From positions 60,429,295 through 60,493,294 of the forward strand of contig OU015524.1 in assembly GCA_907165065.1 (NCBI GenBank): DNA of 64,000 nt, written 5' to 3'. The translations under genes and the position numbers were made by a program. The DNA comes from Caprimulgus europaeus. Its lineage: Eukaryota > Chordata > Aves > Caprimulgiformes > Caprimulgidae. Below, one piece after another: positions 51,732 to 62,299 of the stretch. How positions within the stretch are numbered: position 1 is the first letter of the stretch; each line of letters opens with the position of its first letter. The notes beneath the pieces are model-generated. The model did no database searches and was not told where the DNA came from. It saw only the letters and a list, made by a program, of their open reading frames with translations.

Positions 51732-52411
51732 TGCTTGGGAGTGGTGGTAGACAAGAAGCTGAACAAGCTGGCAATGTGCACTTGTAGCCCAGAAGGCCAA
51801 CCGTATCCTGGGCTGCATCAAGAGAAGCGTGACCAGCAGGTCAAGGGAGCTGATTCTCCCCCTCTACTCCAGTCTTGTAAGGCCCCACCCGGAGTACTGC
51901 GTCCAGTTCTGGAGCCCCCAACACAAGAAAGACATGGACCAGTTAGAATGAGACCAGAGGAGAGTCACGGGGATGATCCGAAGGCTGGAGCACCTCTCCT
52001 GTGAGGACAGGCTGAGAGAGTTTAGTTGTTCAGCCTGGAAAAGAGAAGGCTTCGGGGAGATCTTTTACGGCCTTCCAGTACCTGTAGGGGGCCTACAAGG
52101 AACCGGGGAAGGGCTTTTTGTAAGGGCAATTAATGACAGAACAAGGGGTAATGGCCTTAAGCTGAAAGAGGGTAGGTTTAGATTAGATATTAGGAAGAAA
52201 TTCTTGACTATGGGGGTGGTTAGATACTGGAACAGGTTGCCCAGAGAAGCTGTGGCTGCCCCCTCCCTGGAAGTGTTCAAGGCCAGGCTGGACAAGGCTT
52301 TGATCAGCCTGGTCTAGTGGAAGGTGTCCCTGCTCATGGCAGGGGGGTTGGAACTAGATGGTCTTTAAGGTCCCCTCCAACCCTAACCATTCCATGATTC
52401 TATGATTCTAA
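51732..52411 (+). mobile_element. CR1 LINE fragment, 5'-truncated
   Basis: It starts with gtggtggtagacaagaagct (reading VVVDKKLN, late ORF2) and passes through gtatcctgggctgcatcaag and gaagaaattcttgactatgg. It ends ctccaaccctaaccattcca followed by two tgattctat units. The ORF2 tail is split between frames at 51735-52004 and 51973-52317, which indicates a frameshift near 51980. The 3' end type matches the pair at 31683-32447, so these belong to one CR1 subfamily. Confidence 0.94.
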
Positions 52412-55400
52412 TAACATGACAACCACAGTAGGACGTGTAAACACGACTTTGAACTGTGCTTTCCAGTAAATTTTATGGAGAGCCTGGAGGTTGAATCATC
52501 ATCACTCTTCTTTTCTTACCTTGCCTTACCTTTTTCTCAAATGTCATAATGCTTTTACTGCTGGGAACAAATGTACAAACGTGCAAGAAAATTAAATCAG
52601 GGATTAAAATTTCACCCAGGCCATTCCCAAATATATTTTGACAGCTCATTTCCTTTATTTCTATTGCTTATTCAGTTACCTCAATTCTCATTTTAGTTTG
52701 AATGCATTTTCAGCTTAGCAGGATACCTAATGTTTCTGCTTGCTTGTTTTTGTGCTTTCCAAAGATATAATTGAACTCCTGATTTTGGTACCACACACTT
52801 GTCAGTTTTATTGCATAGCACAAACATTTTAAAACTGCCCAATCAGGCTTACTTTGACTTGAGTCTAATTACTACTGTTGGACCTGAGCTTGCTTTAGTC
52901 CTTATTTGCTCTTTGCAGTTCCTAATTTCAGAACATTTAAAATTCATACAATTAACTTGTTCAGGGAACTTAGATGCTTGGTTATTATTAGGCTTTTCTT
53001 TTTTCTGTTTTCTTTTTTTTTTCTTTTTTTTTTTTTTTTCAACAAACCCATGCAAGTAGTGCAGTCCCATCTCTGTATAATCTATTGAGCTGGGAAATCT
53101 ATTTATGACATAATGGAAAAGCAGGCAAGAGTGATGGGAGCTGTGTGCTTGGCAGTAGCTGTTCCAATCAATATTCCAGTCACGAACAAACTGTCAAAAA
53201 TTAAGGATGCACAGAACTGTATTATTTTATCATGGGCTGGGTTATTTTCAAAGGAATCTGGGGGACTTACAAGCCCAGCTCTCATTAAATTCTAATGGGA
53301 ACTGGGAGTCAAACTCTATTGAGCTGCCTTCAAAAAAATTACAGCAGTGGTGAATAATTTTATGAGGTCACCCAATCAAAATAAATTCCTTCATGATCTC
53401 TACACACAGTTTAATAGCTTCTTGAGCTTAATTCTTCTCTTTTAAAAGGATTAAGAAAACCAAAATAAATTCTATTTATATTTTAGTAGGATTTCAAATT
53501 ATGTTTTCCTAGCAATAGCTGGGCTTCTTTTTTCCTTTTTAGAGGCAAATTATTTTCCATGTCATATTTTGTCTTCACTGTGCCATGATATCATGAGAAA
53601 GTGATGAAAAATGCAACTGGCCCCAACACTTGCAGGGGGAAAAGGAGATATGCAGTATATGTTCTGAGATTTTCACATTCTATGGGTAAACCTGGTAAAA
53701 TGAAGAAGTGTGATCAAATTTAGTGTTAGATGAAACAGTGGGGATCAATCCAGTGTGGATAAACTTTCATCTCTTCATATCACCCACCAAGTTTTCTTCA
53801 ATAATGTATTCATATACTTAATTTTATGCAAATTTTTACCAGAGTCCTGACTGCATGCTGGGTTTCTGTATAATTTAAATGGTGAAATAAGGAAACCAGG
53901 AGCTGCAAATTGTCATGAAATGGAGCATTTCCCTGCCCTTGCAGCTGTCCTGTGACTGATTGTCATCAAGGTGCCCATCCTCCCACTGGATCAGTGCTAA
54001 TGTATTTCTTCACATAGGCAGGAGCATTTCTTCCTAGCTTCTTCCTTTTACCTCATGACTCTACAAGAAAATATTACACAAATTTGAATCTTTACTATTG
54101 TCAAAAGGTCACTTTTACAGTGATGATGGGCAAATTTATAAATTACATACGTGATAGGGTCTTTCTGGGTCAGATTTTTTTTATAAGGCAGGCAAACTGC
54201 TCATTAAGCCTAACCTGAAGGACCCTGTTCTTCTCTTATCCTTGCAAATATAGAATTCGGCAAATCCATGGGAGGAGACTGCAAATCCAAGTTCACTGAT
54301 GAGTTCAGTGATGCTGTTCTTGTTGAAATCATGTGTCACTTGAGTTGATCCACCCCGTATTATCATACAACTCTTTTGGAAAAAACTGTGTGTGTTTGCA
54401 GGTTCATGTTCCTGCATCTTCCTTCATGCAATGTCATAAAATTTCATGTTTTGAAACTAAGTGACTTGCCTGTGGACCAGACTATGTAGCTGAGATTTTT
54501 CTCCTGTCATTTGCTTTATCTGACATCAAGGTATGTAAAATTGAAAAATAAAAAAAAAAATCAGTGAGAAGCTGAGGACCTTAATTACCAGTAAGGGTTG
54601 ATTAATAACAGTCTCTTTTTCCTCTTTCTTTTCCTCTTCTCCAAACATTCAATGGTGATACCAGATACAGTAATTAGAAAACTCGGTGCAAGTGAGGCAA
54701 TTTTCTTTTACCATGAAATCTTTGCTTTTAGTGCTCCATGGAAGCAAGGCAAGGTCTATTAAAATGACATTAAAAGTTGAGCTGCTGGACTGAACTAGTA
54801 AACAGGTTTTAGAGAATCTAAAGTAGGGAAAGAGATATGATTAAAAAGTTAATATAATGAATAAGGAGACAGAAGAATCAAATGAGCAGTTTTTTAGTCT
54901 ACACCTTTCAATTTTCCACCAGTTCACAAGTTTTCAGTAAATATAGGAATATATTTATAGACATATAGCTATGCACGTATGCATATGTGCACAGACACAC
55001 ACATCTATCAGTCTTCAACTGATGTGAAACAACCTTTTTTCTAATACCTTTTTCCTGTGATAATGTAATGGCTACTCTTTAGTTAAAAACTTGCATACAA
55101 TCCTTTGCTCAGAACCCAGATTTCTCAGAAAATGGTTTTATATAATGTTAATACAGCCAGCAGTTCCAAGAAAATATATCTGGTATCCCCTGTGTGACTA
55201 CTATGGTTTTGTTAGATTTCACTTTTATTATCAATAATCATTCCACTATTTTCTTATTTTTATCACAAGGTATTTGTTTTCTTGTGAGTGAATGTTTGTG
55301 CAGCTTATGATCTCATTACAATCAATACCAATATCTTGCAGCAATAAAGGCAACTGAGTTCCAGAAAAAAAATACACAAAAAAAATACGTATTTTTAACC

Positions 55401-56926
55401 ACTTCAAAATGTCCTTTTTTTTCTTTTTTTCCCCTTCACTCAGAACATTTTTAAAGGTTACTGGAGCTACTGTTTTTCACACAGTTTTTGAAACTCCAGA
55501 GTACCTTCCATCAGCACATATAAGGAGAGCCATACATTTTCAATCTGCTGAAAATAATTGTGTGGAAAAACCCATTCTGTTGCTTCCAGACACAATCCAA
55601 TCAGTGTAATGGTTTTTGAGAAAGAATGAACTATATTCACATTTCATTCATGTAAAGAATGAGATAATAGAAGACTTTCATGGTACATGAGCACCCTGCA
55701 GGTACTGCAGTTTGCTGCAGCATACATAAGGCCTTGTTGGGTTCATTGCATAAGGAAAAATCTCTCTTAAATTGTGCTCTTCCCCCAGGCTTCAAATACA
55801 TATTTTTTTTTAAATGGACTAAAGCAGGAACTGGAGGGATTTTGCACCTCAGTACGACTTTGGCTTTTGAATGGCAGCTCTGATGTTATGGAAGGACTTG
55901 CCATAATTCTTCTTCTTTAAGGAACTTAAATTGACTCAAACAGCAGATACCAGGGCCTTTTCCATCAAACTTGGATCATTATTTCCCAATCAGACAAAGA
56001 AAAGTCCTAAAATAAAAATAACCAAGCAAATTAACATCTTGTTTCTGTTTGGTATTCTCTGGTCCTCCTGCTACTTTAGTGTGGTTTTCAGTTTTAATTG
56101 AAATTCAGTAACAGCAGAGTTCAAACATGGAATAGATGTCAGCCAGTGTACTGCAGCAGCAGCACTGCTGGAGAGGTGTGGTTGTTTGACAAAGAATGTT
56201 CTTTTGCTTTTTATAGCACACCATTGTTATCGGTTTCCTTTTTATTGTAGAGGGAAAGATAGCCATCACTTTTGTGTTCTAACACTGTGCCCATGACAAT
56301 CCCTCCTCAGCTGCTCATACCTCTCCAAATCACAATCCTCCTGAGCTGAGACTGCTCACATTCACTCTGCACACAGATGCAACTGAATTGAGAAAGAATG
56401 TGTTAACAAAGATATATCATTAAATTAAAGGCTGCAGAAAAAATGTAGAGCTGCAGACATTCAAACATGTTAGAGGAGTGAGTTTTGAACAGTGGTGACT
56501 AGAATTTGCTCTACCTTGACTTGTTTGACTTTACAGATGTTAACTGATTGATTTTAATTCTAGAGATGTTAGTGCTTAACTGATATATAATCTATATACA
56601 TACATAAATGGGCAACAGAAAAAGTATGCAGGCAAAAATGAGTTCTTGAGGAAAAACGTTGCGTGGCTCAACATTACTAAGAAGCATGAAAAATTTCTTA
56701 GCAAGAAGCTAACATGCAATTCTTGTATTTAATTTTAAATTGTTTAGTCTCTTGGATCTGTTCCAAACAGCACTCGGGATAGATCATAGATATGTTGTAA
56801 CTGCAGAGCACCACTTTTATTACAGAAATAAAGATTTGTATTATTTATTTGCTTTGTTAATGTAACATTGTTAGTGGCAGCATTTATATTTATCCTCATC
56901 AAACCTTTCTAGAAAAATAAAATATG
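52412..56926. other. Unique non-coding DNA, possible conserved element
   Basis: No gene recognised. A T/C-rich run occupies about 52998-53040. The stretch 53100-53460 has balanced composition, no repeat signature and 60-codon open frames on both strands, so it may be a conserved non-coding element. A (CA)-poor TA-rich stretch lies near 54940-55010. Confidence 0.5.
52998..53040. repeat. T-rich homopolymer tract
   Basis: T runs broken by single C or G bases, ending in 18 consecutive T before 'caacaaaccc'. Low complexity; it could be the reverse complement of an old poly(A) tail. Confidence 0.85.
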
Positions 56927-57516
56927 TGTGTATTGGGTCTGGCTGGGATGGAGTTGATTTTCCCCATGGCAGCCCTCAGAGCGCTGTGTTTTGTATTGGT
57001 GGCTCGAGGGATGTTGATAACACACCAGTGTGTGATTACTGGTGAGCAGTGCTAGCACAGCACCAAGGCTGTCTCTCCAACATTTCCCCCTAGGCTGGGG
57101 GTGGGGAAGGTCTTGGGAGGGGACATAGCCAGGACATCTGACCCAAATGGACCAAAGGGATATTCCATACCATATGACGTATGCTCAGAAATAAAGCAAG
57201 GAGAACAGAAGGGGAAAGGGGGAGATTCGTTACTTCCGTTTGTCCTTTGGGAACCGCAACATGTATGAAAACCCCGCTTCCTGGGAAGTGGCCAAACATC
57301 GCCTGCTGATGGGAAGTAGAGAATAAATATTTTGTTCTTTTGCTTCTGCATGTGCAGCTTTGCTTTTCTTCTATTAAACTGCCTTTGTCATGATTTAAGA
57401 GTTGGGTGTTTTTTGTGTTCCATCTTATTTTCTCCCTTCCCCATCATGCTGAGGAGGGGGGTGATAGAGTGGGCTTTGGTGCGCACTCAGCATCTAGCCA
57501 GGGTCAACCCACCACA
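56927..57516 (+). mobile_element. Solo LTR, ERVL-like, 590 bp
   Basis: The ends are tgtgtattgggtctggctgg and agccagggtcaacccaccaca minus nothing recognisable beyond. A perfect 5-bp target duplication, ATATG, flanks it (56922-56926 and 57517-57521). It shares ggctgggatggagtt, acatctgacccaaatggacc and an ATTAAA signal near 57374 with the LTRs at 1744 and 17203-21408. Its last 85-100 bases nearly match the end of the 1155-bp LTR. No internal viral genes adjoin it. Confidence 0.92.
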
Positions 57517-58900
57517 ATATGGTACAACTGTATCTGTAATATGGGATTTGTAGGTCTAGGCTTGGCAGTCATCAATCAAGCCGGTTCACATACCTGTGTG
57601 ATATGGCCCAGGTTAACACATATTTTCAATTTCATGTGACCCGAGTGAGTTCACTTAGAGACTTCTCATGAAGGGGAAAATTCCTGCATGATTTAGCAAA
57701 GCTTGTGAGTTCACTCACCCCTCCTCAGACCGGAGAACTATTTATGTTGTATGTAAGTCTCATAAGTTTATGTGACATGTTACTGGCTCGTGAAAGCTCT
57801 TTAGTTCACAGAATGCTCATAATTTTTGGTAATGCTAGTCTTTCAGAGGTAATTTGAACTAATTTGGTTTACTGCATTTGATACATTTTTGTGGAGGCTA
57901 GGTGGTATCTATGCAGTTGAATTTGGAATGGTAAACACAAAATTTCACACTAAGGATGAATAATTCAGTTTTTAAGTTGCTGGCAAGATAAGAGTAAGTA
58001 GATTGCTGTCAAATGATCTTTATCTTATTTGTCAAGATAAAGCACAGTCCCAAAGCCAGAAACAGATTGTGAAGGAGACATTTCCTTCTTACCCTTTCTT
58101 TCACACTTTCAAAGATCTTTGCAAATCTGCCCAACTAAATTGGAGCACTTTTTTTTCTCTTTATAGGCTAGTACATTTTAAACAAGAAAATTCTTAAAAG
58201 ACTTTACATGTGCTTCCTCTTAAAACTATATTTAATTAATGTATGCATATATCTGTATGCCCCAATATCAATTTTACAATATATTTAAAACAAAGTTACA
58301 AAAACAAAACAGCTGCACATTTTCATATATAAAGCTTCAGCCAATATATCCAACCTTTTAGATTTATCAGCTATTTAAGCTTAGGTAGCTTTATCTCTGA
58401 CCACAGCTAGTATACTATTCTTCTCATAAATTATAATAATAAAAATAAGTCTTCACCCTTTTCAGTCTCCCTTTACTTCCAAAAGTCTATCTTCCAGAAG
58501 TGATATCTTGTTGAAATATAGGTCCATCAGCTTCTTCTTCCTCTCTACATATCTTTTTGAGCAATGCCTCAGAGGGAAAAAAAAAAAAAAATATATTCTC
58601 ACCAAATTAGGAACACATTCCCAAGCTGAAGAGTAGTTCCCATCAGCAACAACTTTGGACTCAGATCAGGACCTCAGCTCATATAAATCAACATAAAATG
58701 TCTTTGAAACTGCAATAATTTGCACTTGCATAAGATTTGGCCCTCATACAAGAAGCTCATCACAAAAGAATTTATATATCCCTATTTAATTATGCCAGAC
58801 AAACGGTATGTTGTTTTAATAAGGAGAGAGATGTAGCTTCCAGAAGTGACCTGCCTTTGGTGAGATGAAGTTCTACATACACACTGCCAAGATCATCTGA

Positions 58901-59325
58901 CTTTTTTCTTTTTCTTTTCTTTTCTTTTCTTTTCTTTTCTTTTCTTTTCTTTTCTTTTCTTTTCTTTTCTTTTCTTTTCTTTTCTTTTCTTTTCTTTTCT
59001 TTTCTTTTCTTTTCTTTTCTTTTCTTTTCTTTTCTTTTCTTTTCTTTTCTTTTCTTTTCTTTTCTTTTCTTTTCTTTTCTTTTCTTTTCTTTTCTTTTCT
59101 TTTCTTTTCTTTTCTTTTCTTTTTTCTTTTCTTTTCCTCCTCTTCTCTTCTCTTCTCTTCTCTTCTCTTCTCTTCTCTTCTCTTCTCTTCTCTTCTCTTC
59201 TCTTCTCTTCTCTTCTCTTCTCTTCTCTTCTCTCCTCTCCTCTCCTCTCCTCTCCTCTCCTCTCCTCTCCTCTCCTCTCCTCTCCTCTCCTCTCCTCTCC
59301 TCTCCTCTCCTCTCCTCTTCTCCTC
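58901..59325. repeat. Compound (TTTTC)n-(TCTTC)n-(TCTCC)n tract
   Basis: An almost unbroken pyrimidine stretch of about 425 bases. It has some 45 TTTTC units (to about 59137), then about 18 TCTTC units (about 59141-59231), then about 18 TCTCC units (to 59325). Each block differs from the next by one T-to-C change per unit, suggesting successive expansions of mutated units. The minus strand is all purine and gives an artefactual frame of R, E and K residues (58873-59412). Long purine/pyrimidine tracts of this kind can form triplex (H-DNA) structures. Confidence 0.97.
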
Positions 59326-59987
59326 GCTATTTGTTCTTAATTGTGCATTTAAATCTACCCGTAAAGACTTAAGAGGTTCTACTTGTTTTCTTCTGAAGTT
59401 GTACTGGAACAAAAAGATTCTTCAAGGAAAAATAAAGTCAGCTGAAATCAAGCAACAACAACTTAGGCAGTATTTAGACTTAAGACCTCTCACTCCTATT
59501 TTTCATTTTGCCTTTAAATCTATTCTTTTAATAACTCACTCAAAGTTATTTGTATTTTAAGGAATACTCTTCATGTTCCCCCTTTCAAGTTTCCTTAAAA
59601 AAATGAAATTGGAAACTTCTCCAATTACAAAATTTCTCCTGGAAAATCTCATACTAGTATAGGCAAAGCATGTTAGAATAAGCAACTATTTTTGTAATTA
59701 AAAAAATTTTTAGGAGTCTAATACTAAATTTACACAAAGACTTTGTCAGCTTTCTACAATTTTAGGCAATATTGTCCGACACAGAAATGTAATGTCCTGA
59801 ACCATAGTGCAATCCCTTAACACCTCAGTATCTGCCTATAAAATTGCCCAGGCACCTCATTTTTCACTGATGCTGATGTATTTCTTCTGGGCTTTTGTCA
59901 CACTCCCAGGTGTTCCTCGCAGTAACTCCAGCTGGATGTTGAGCTGCCTTCATTGGTCCTTCTTTGGGGTCCAGGGCAGTCTGGTAT

Positions 59988-60302
59988 TCACAAAGCACAT
60001 CTGCTTGCACAGGGCCTCCAAAAGCAAGATCCAGACATGAGGCTGACAGGTGTTTGGACTAGGAAGGAGCAAGAGGGCACATGAGGCAGGTCCCCACAGG
60101 GTGTGTCAGAGGGTGGGGACCCTGGGAGTGTGATGGCACTTAACGCACTGCCCTCGCCACAGACAGCCTTTCCAGCATCTGATTTTTCATCCAGAGGTCT
60201 GACCTCATCCATGACACTGAGGGGCCTCTTTACCACCTTTAAGGAATTTTTTACCCTCCAAGGTAGCTGCTGACCAAAGTCATTGGTTCCTGTGAAGGTC
60301 AT
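59988..60302 (-). other. Unassigned 104-codon open frame in a G+C-richer patch
   Basis: The minus-strand frame starts MTFTGTNDFGQQLPWRVKNS and is rich in S, P and G near its C-terminus. I recognise no domain, signal peptide or membrane segment. The surrounding 450 bases are richer in G+C than the neighbourhood and carry no transposon signature. It could be an exon of a non-coding RNA, an unknown coding exon, or chance; chance is the most likely. Confidence 0.2.
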
Positions 60303-61404
60303 TGTTAGACTCCCAATGTTTGCATTTTACAGGGAACTTGTATCTGACAAACTACATATTCAAAAAGCCCTGGCATAACGCAGGACTAGACAGGAGAAGC
60401 TTATTTTAGAATGCTGCTTTGAGCAAACCCTTCAGATATCTTGCTTTTGAGTGACTATTGGACCCCTCTGTCACCCTTCAAATGAAGAATATCCAAGCAA
60501 AGAAGATAACTAAAAATTACCATTAATTACTTAGCCCTTGGAATCTATCTTTGGGGTTTTTTTTAGAAAATAATTGTGCAGCATTATCTAAACACAAGGG
60601 GAGGGAGGTGCCCTCAGCTGTGGCTTGTATATTTCCCAGAGAAATATGTCCCATTCTCACAGTCTTGTTCTTCTCTTGGAAGTAATACGTGTAGCAAAAC
60701 AACTGTGACTGAGGAGCAAAACCAAAATGCTTCATTGTTTTTAAATATTTTCCATGTTTCTATTTAAATAATAAAATGGCTGAATCAGTACATCTTTTCG
60801 TGAATATAAAGAATTATCATGTTCATAAAAGAGTGGCACATATCTCTGTACTGGCTGTTTCTGAGAGATAATCACTTATCATTGGATTACAAGTTTCTTT
60901 GGGGTTTGTGAGAGGGAGGGAAATGAATTTTCTTGATATTCAGCAACTTAAACAGCATATAAAATTACATTTGTCTTTCCCATTGCAGTCTAGTACCGGA
61001 AGAGGGTGTCTGTTAAGGAAGAAGTCACCCTGAATTTGTTGCCTCACTCATCTGGTAGTCCCTAGATGTACTGAATTTCCAAGAATTGTGAGCTTACTTA
61101 GTGTGAAACATGTCCCTTTCCCAGTAGGATGCATATGGTAAGGACCAGTGAGTGGTTGGGGCCAGAAACGAGGTTCTGTGCAGTGAGCTGTACAAACCCT
61201 GCCAGCTTGCTTTACAGACCACACCAGAGCTAAGACAAGCAGCACTAGCTCCTAACTTTGGCACCTCCTCTTAGAATATTCAAATGCACGTGATGGCGAC
61301 ATTACACTGATTTGTGTTTCTGCAAGAGTGAAATTCAAATGCTGGCTTGTTTGGAAGAGTTCTGAACTTTGTGTCAATTAATACATAGGGGAGTTTATTG
61401 TACC

Positions 61405-61422
61405 TAATTAATGCATTAATTA
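61405..61422. promoter_or_regulatory. 18-bp perfect palindrome with homeodomain-type cores
   Basis: TAATTAATGCATTAATTA reads the same on both strands and contains TAATTA twice around ATGCAT. TAATTA is a typical homeodomain core, and ATGCAT resembles half of a POU octamer. In A+T-rich DNA it could be chance. Confidence 0.3.
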
Positions 61423-61661
61423 AGATTTTGCCTGTGCTTAAAAACATGTACCTAGAGTGGAAAACAGGAAAACTTCATAAGAGATAAGGGAAGTATTCTG
61501 CTGGAAGATGTGAGGTTCTGAAATGTACGACTTTCAAAGAGCTGTTGTTGCCTAAAAGAAAACAGTGAGAAACATTGCATTTGGATGTGTTCCACTCACT
61601 GATTTCTTCCCCTTACTTTGTACTAGTTGGACTATTTACATGAAAACATCATCTTTGTTCC

Positions 61662-61817
61662 TTAAGAGTTCATCAGCTGCTTGTTCCCTGCCTGAAGTCA
61701 AAATAATGCTATGTTTGTGAGATTTTAATCACCTCTACTGCAAACAATTATGAAATTATAAACAGAAGATTATGACTTCAAGTGGGAACTAAGTGGCAGG
61801 AGCTGATGAACTCTTAA
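61662..61817. repeat. Inverted-repeat (hairpin) element, 156 bp
   Basis: The outer arms ttaagagttcatcagct (61662-61678) and agctgatgaactcttaa (61801-61817) are perfect 17-bp inverse complements. Inside, gttccc (61683-61688) pairs with gggaac (61784-61789), and tgaagtca (61693-61700) with tgacttca (61773-61780). Three nested pairings in the right order make a chance hit unlikely. It could be a small terminal-inverted-repeat transposon relic or a structured RNA. No clear target duplication is seen. Confidence 0.6.
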
Positions 61818-62129
61818 AAGAAAAGATCCTGTTATCATGCAAATGCTTCCAGTAATGAAGAAAATTAAGAAAAAATAATGTAAAAAATCTAAATGTGAAC
61901 ATCTGAATCATAGACAGTAGCGGGTCTTTCAGACAATATAACGATAGTTGAAATGATTTCATAATAAGCTTATAAAGCCATGCTAGCTATTATTATTTCA
62001 TTATATATCCATTTTTGCATCTGTAATATTTCTTTTTCATTAGTAGGTTTGGGTTTGTTTTTTTTAAAAAAACAGTCTTACAAGAGCATCCCGTTTTTTA
62101 AAAAGAATCTCATCATAGCACATGCTTTT

Positions 62130-62299
62130 CATAGAATCATAGACTCATACAATTGCTTGGGTAGAAAAGACCTTCTAGATCATCAAGTCCAACTGTGCCT
62201 ATCCACTACTAAACCATGTCTCTGCGCACCACATCTAACCATCTTTTAAACACCTCCAGGGATGGTGACTCAACCATCTCCCTAGGCAGCCTGTTCCAT
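62130..62299 (-). mobile_element. CR1 LINE 3' end, short and diverged
   Basis: The plus strand runs catagaatcatagactcata, gaccttctagatcatcaagt, cacctccagggatggtgact and ccctaggcagcctgttcca, the reverse complement of a CR1 3' end of about 170 bp. It is more diverged than the others and has no coding value. Confidence 0.88.

Larger units (their letters stand above)
57517..62129. other. Non-coding DNA with a long pyrimidine tract and a G+C-richer patch
   Basis: It holds the compound pentanucleotide array at 58901-59325, a G+C-richer patch at 59850-60310, an 18-bp palindrome (61405-61422) and a hairpin-forming segment (61662-61817). No exon can be assigned. Confidence 0.5.

Noticed and set aside
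58873..59412. 179-codon minus-strand frame rich in R, E and K
   Set aside because: It is translation of the pentanucleotide array and has no independent coding evidence.
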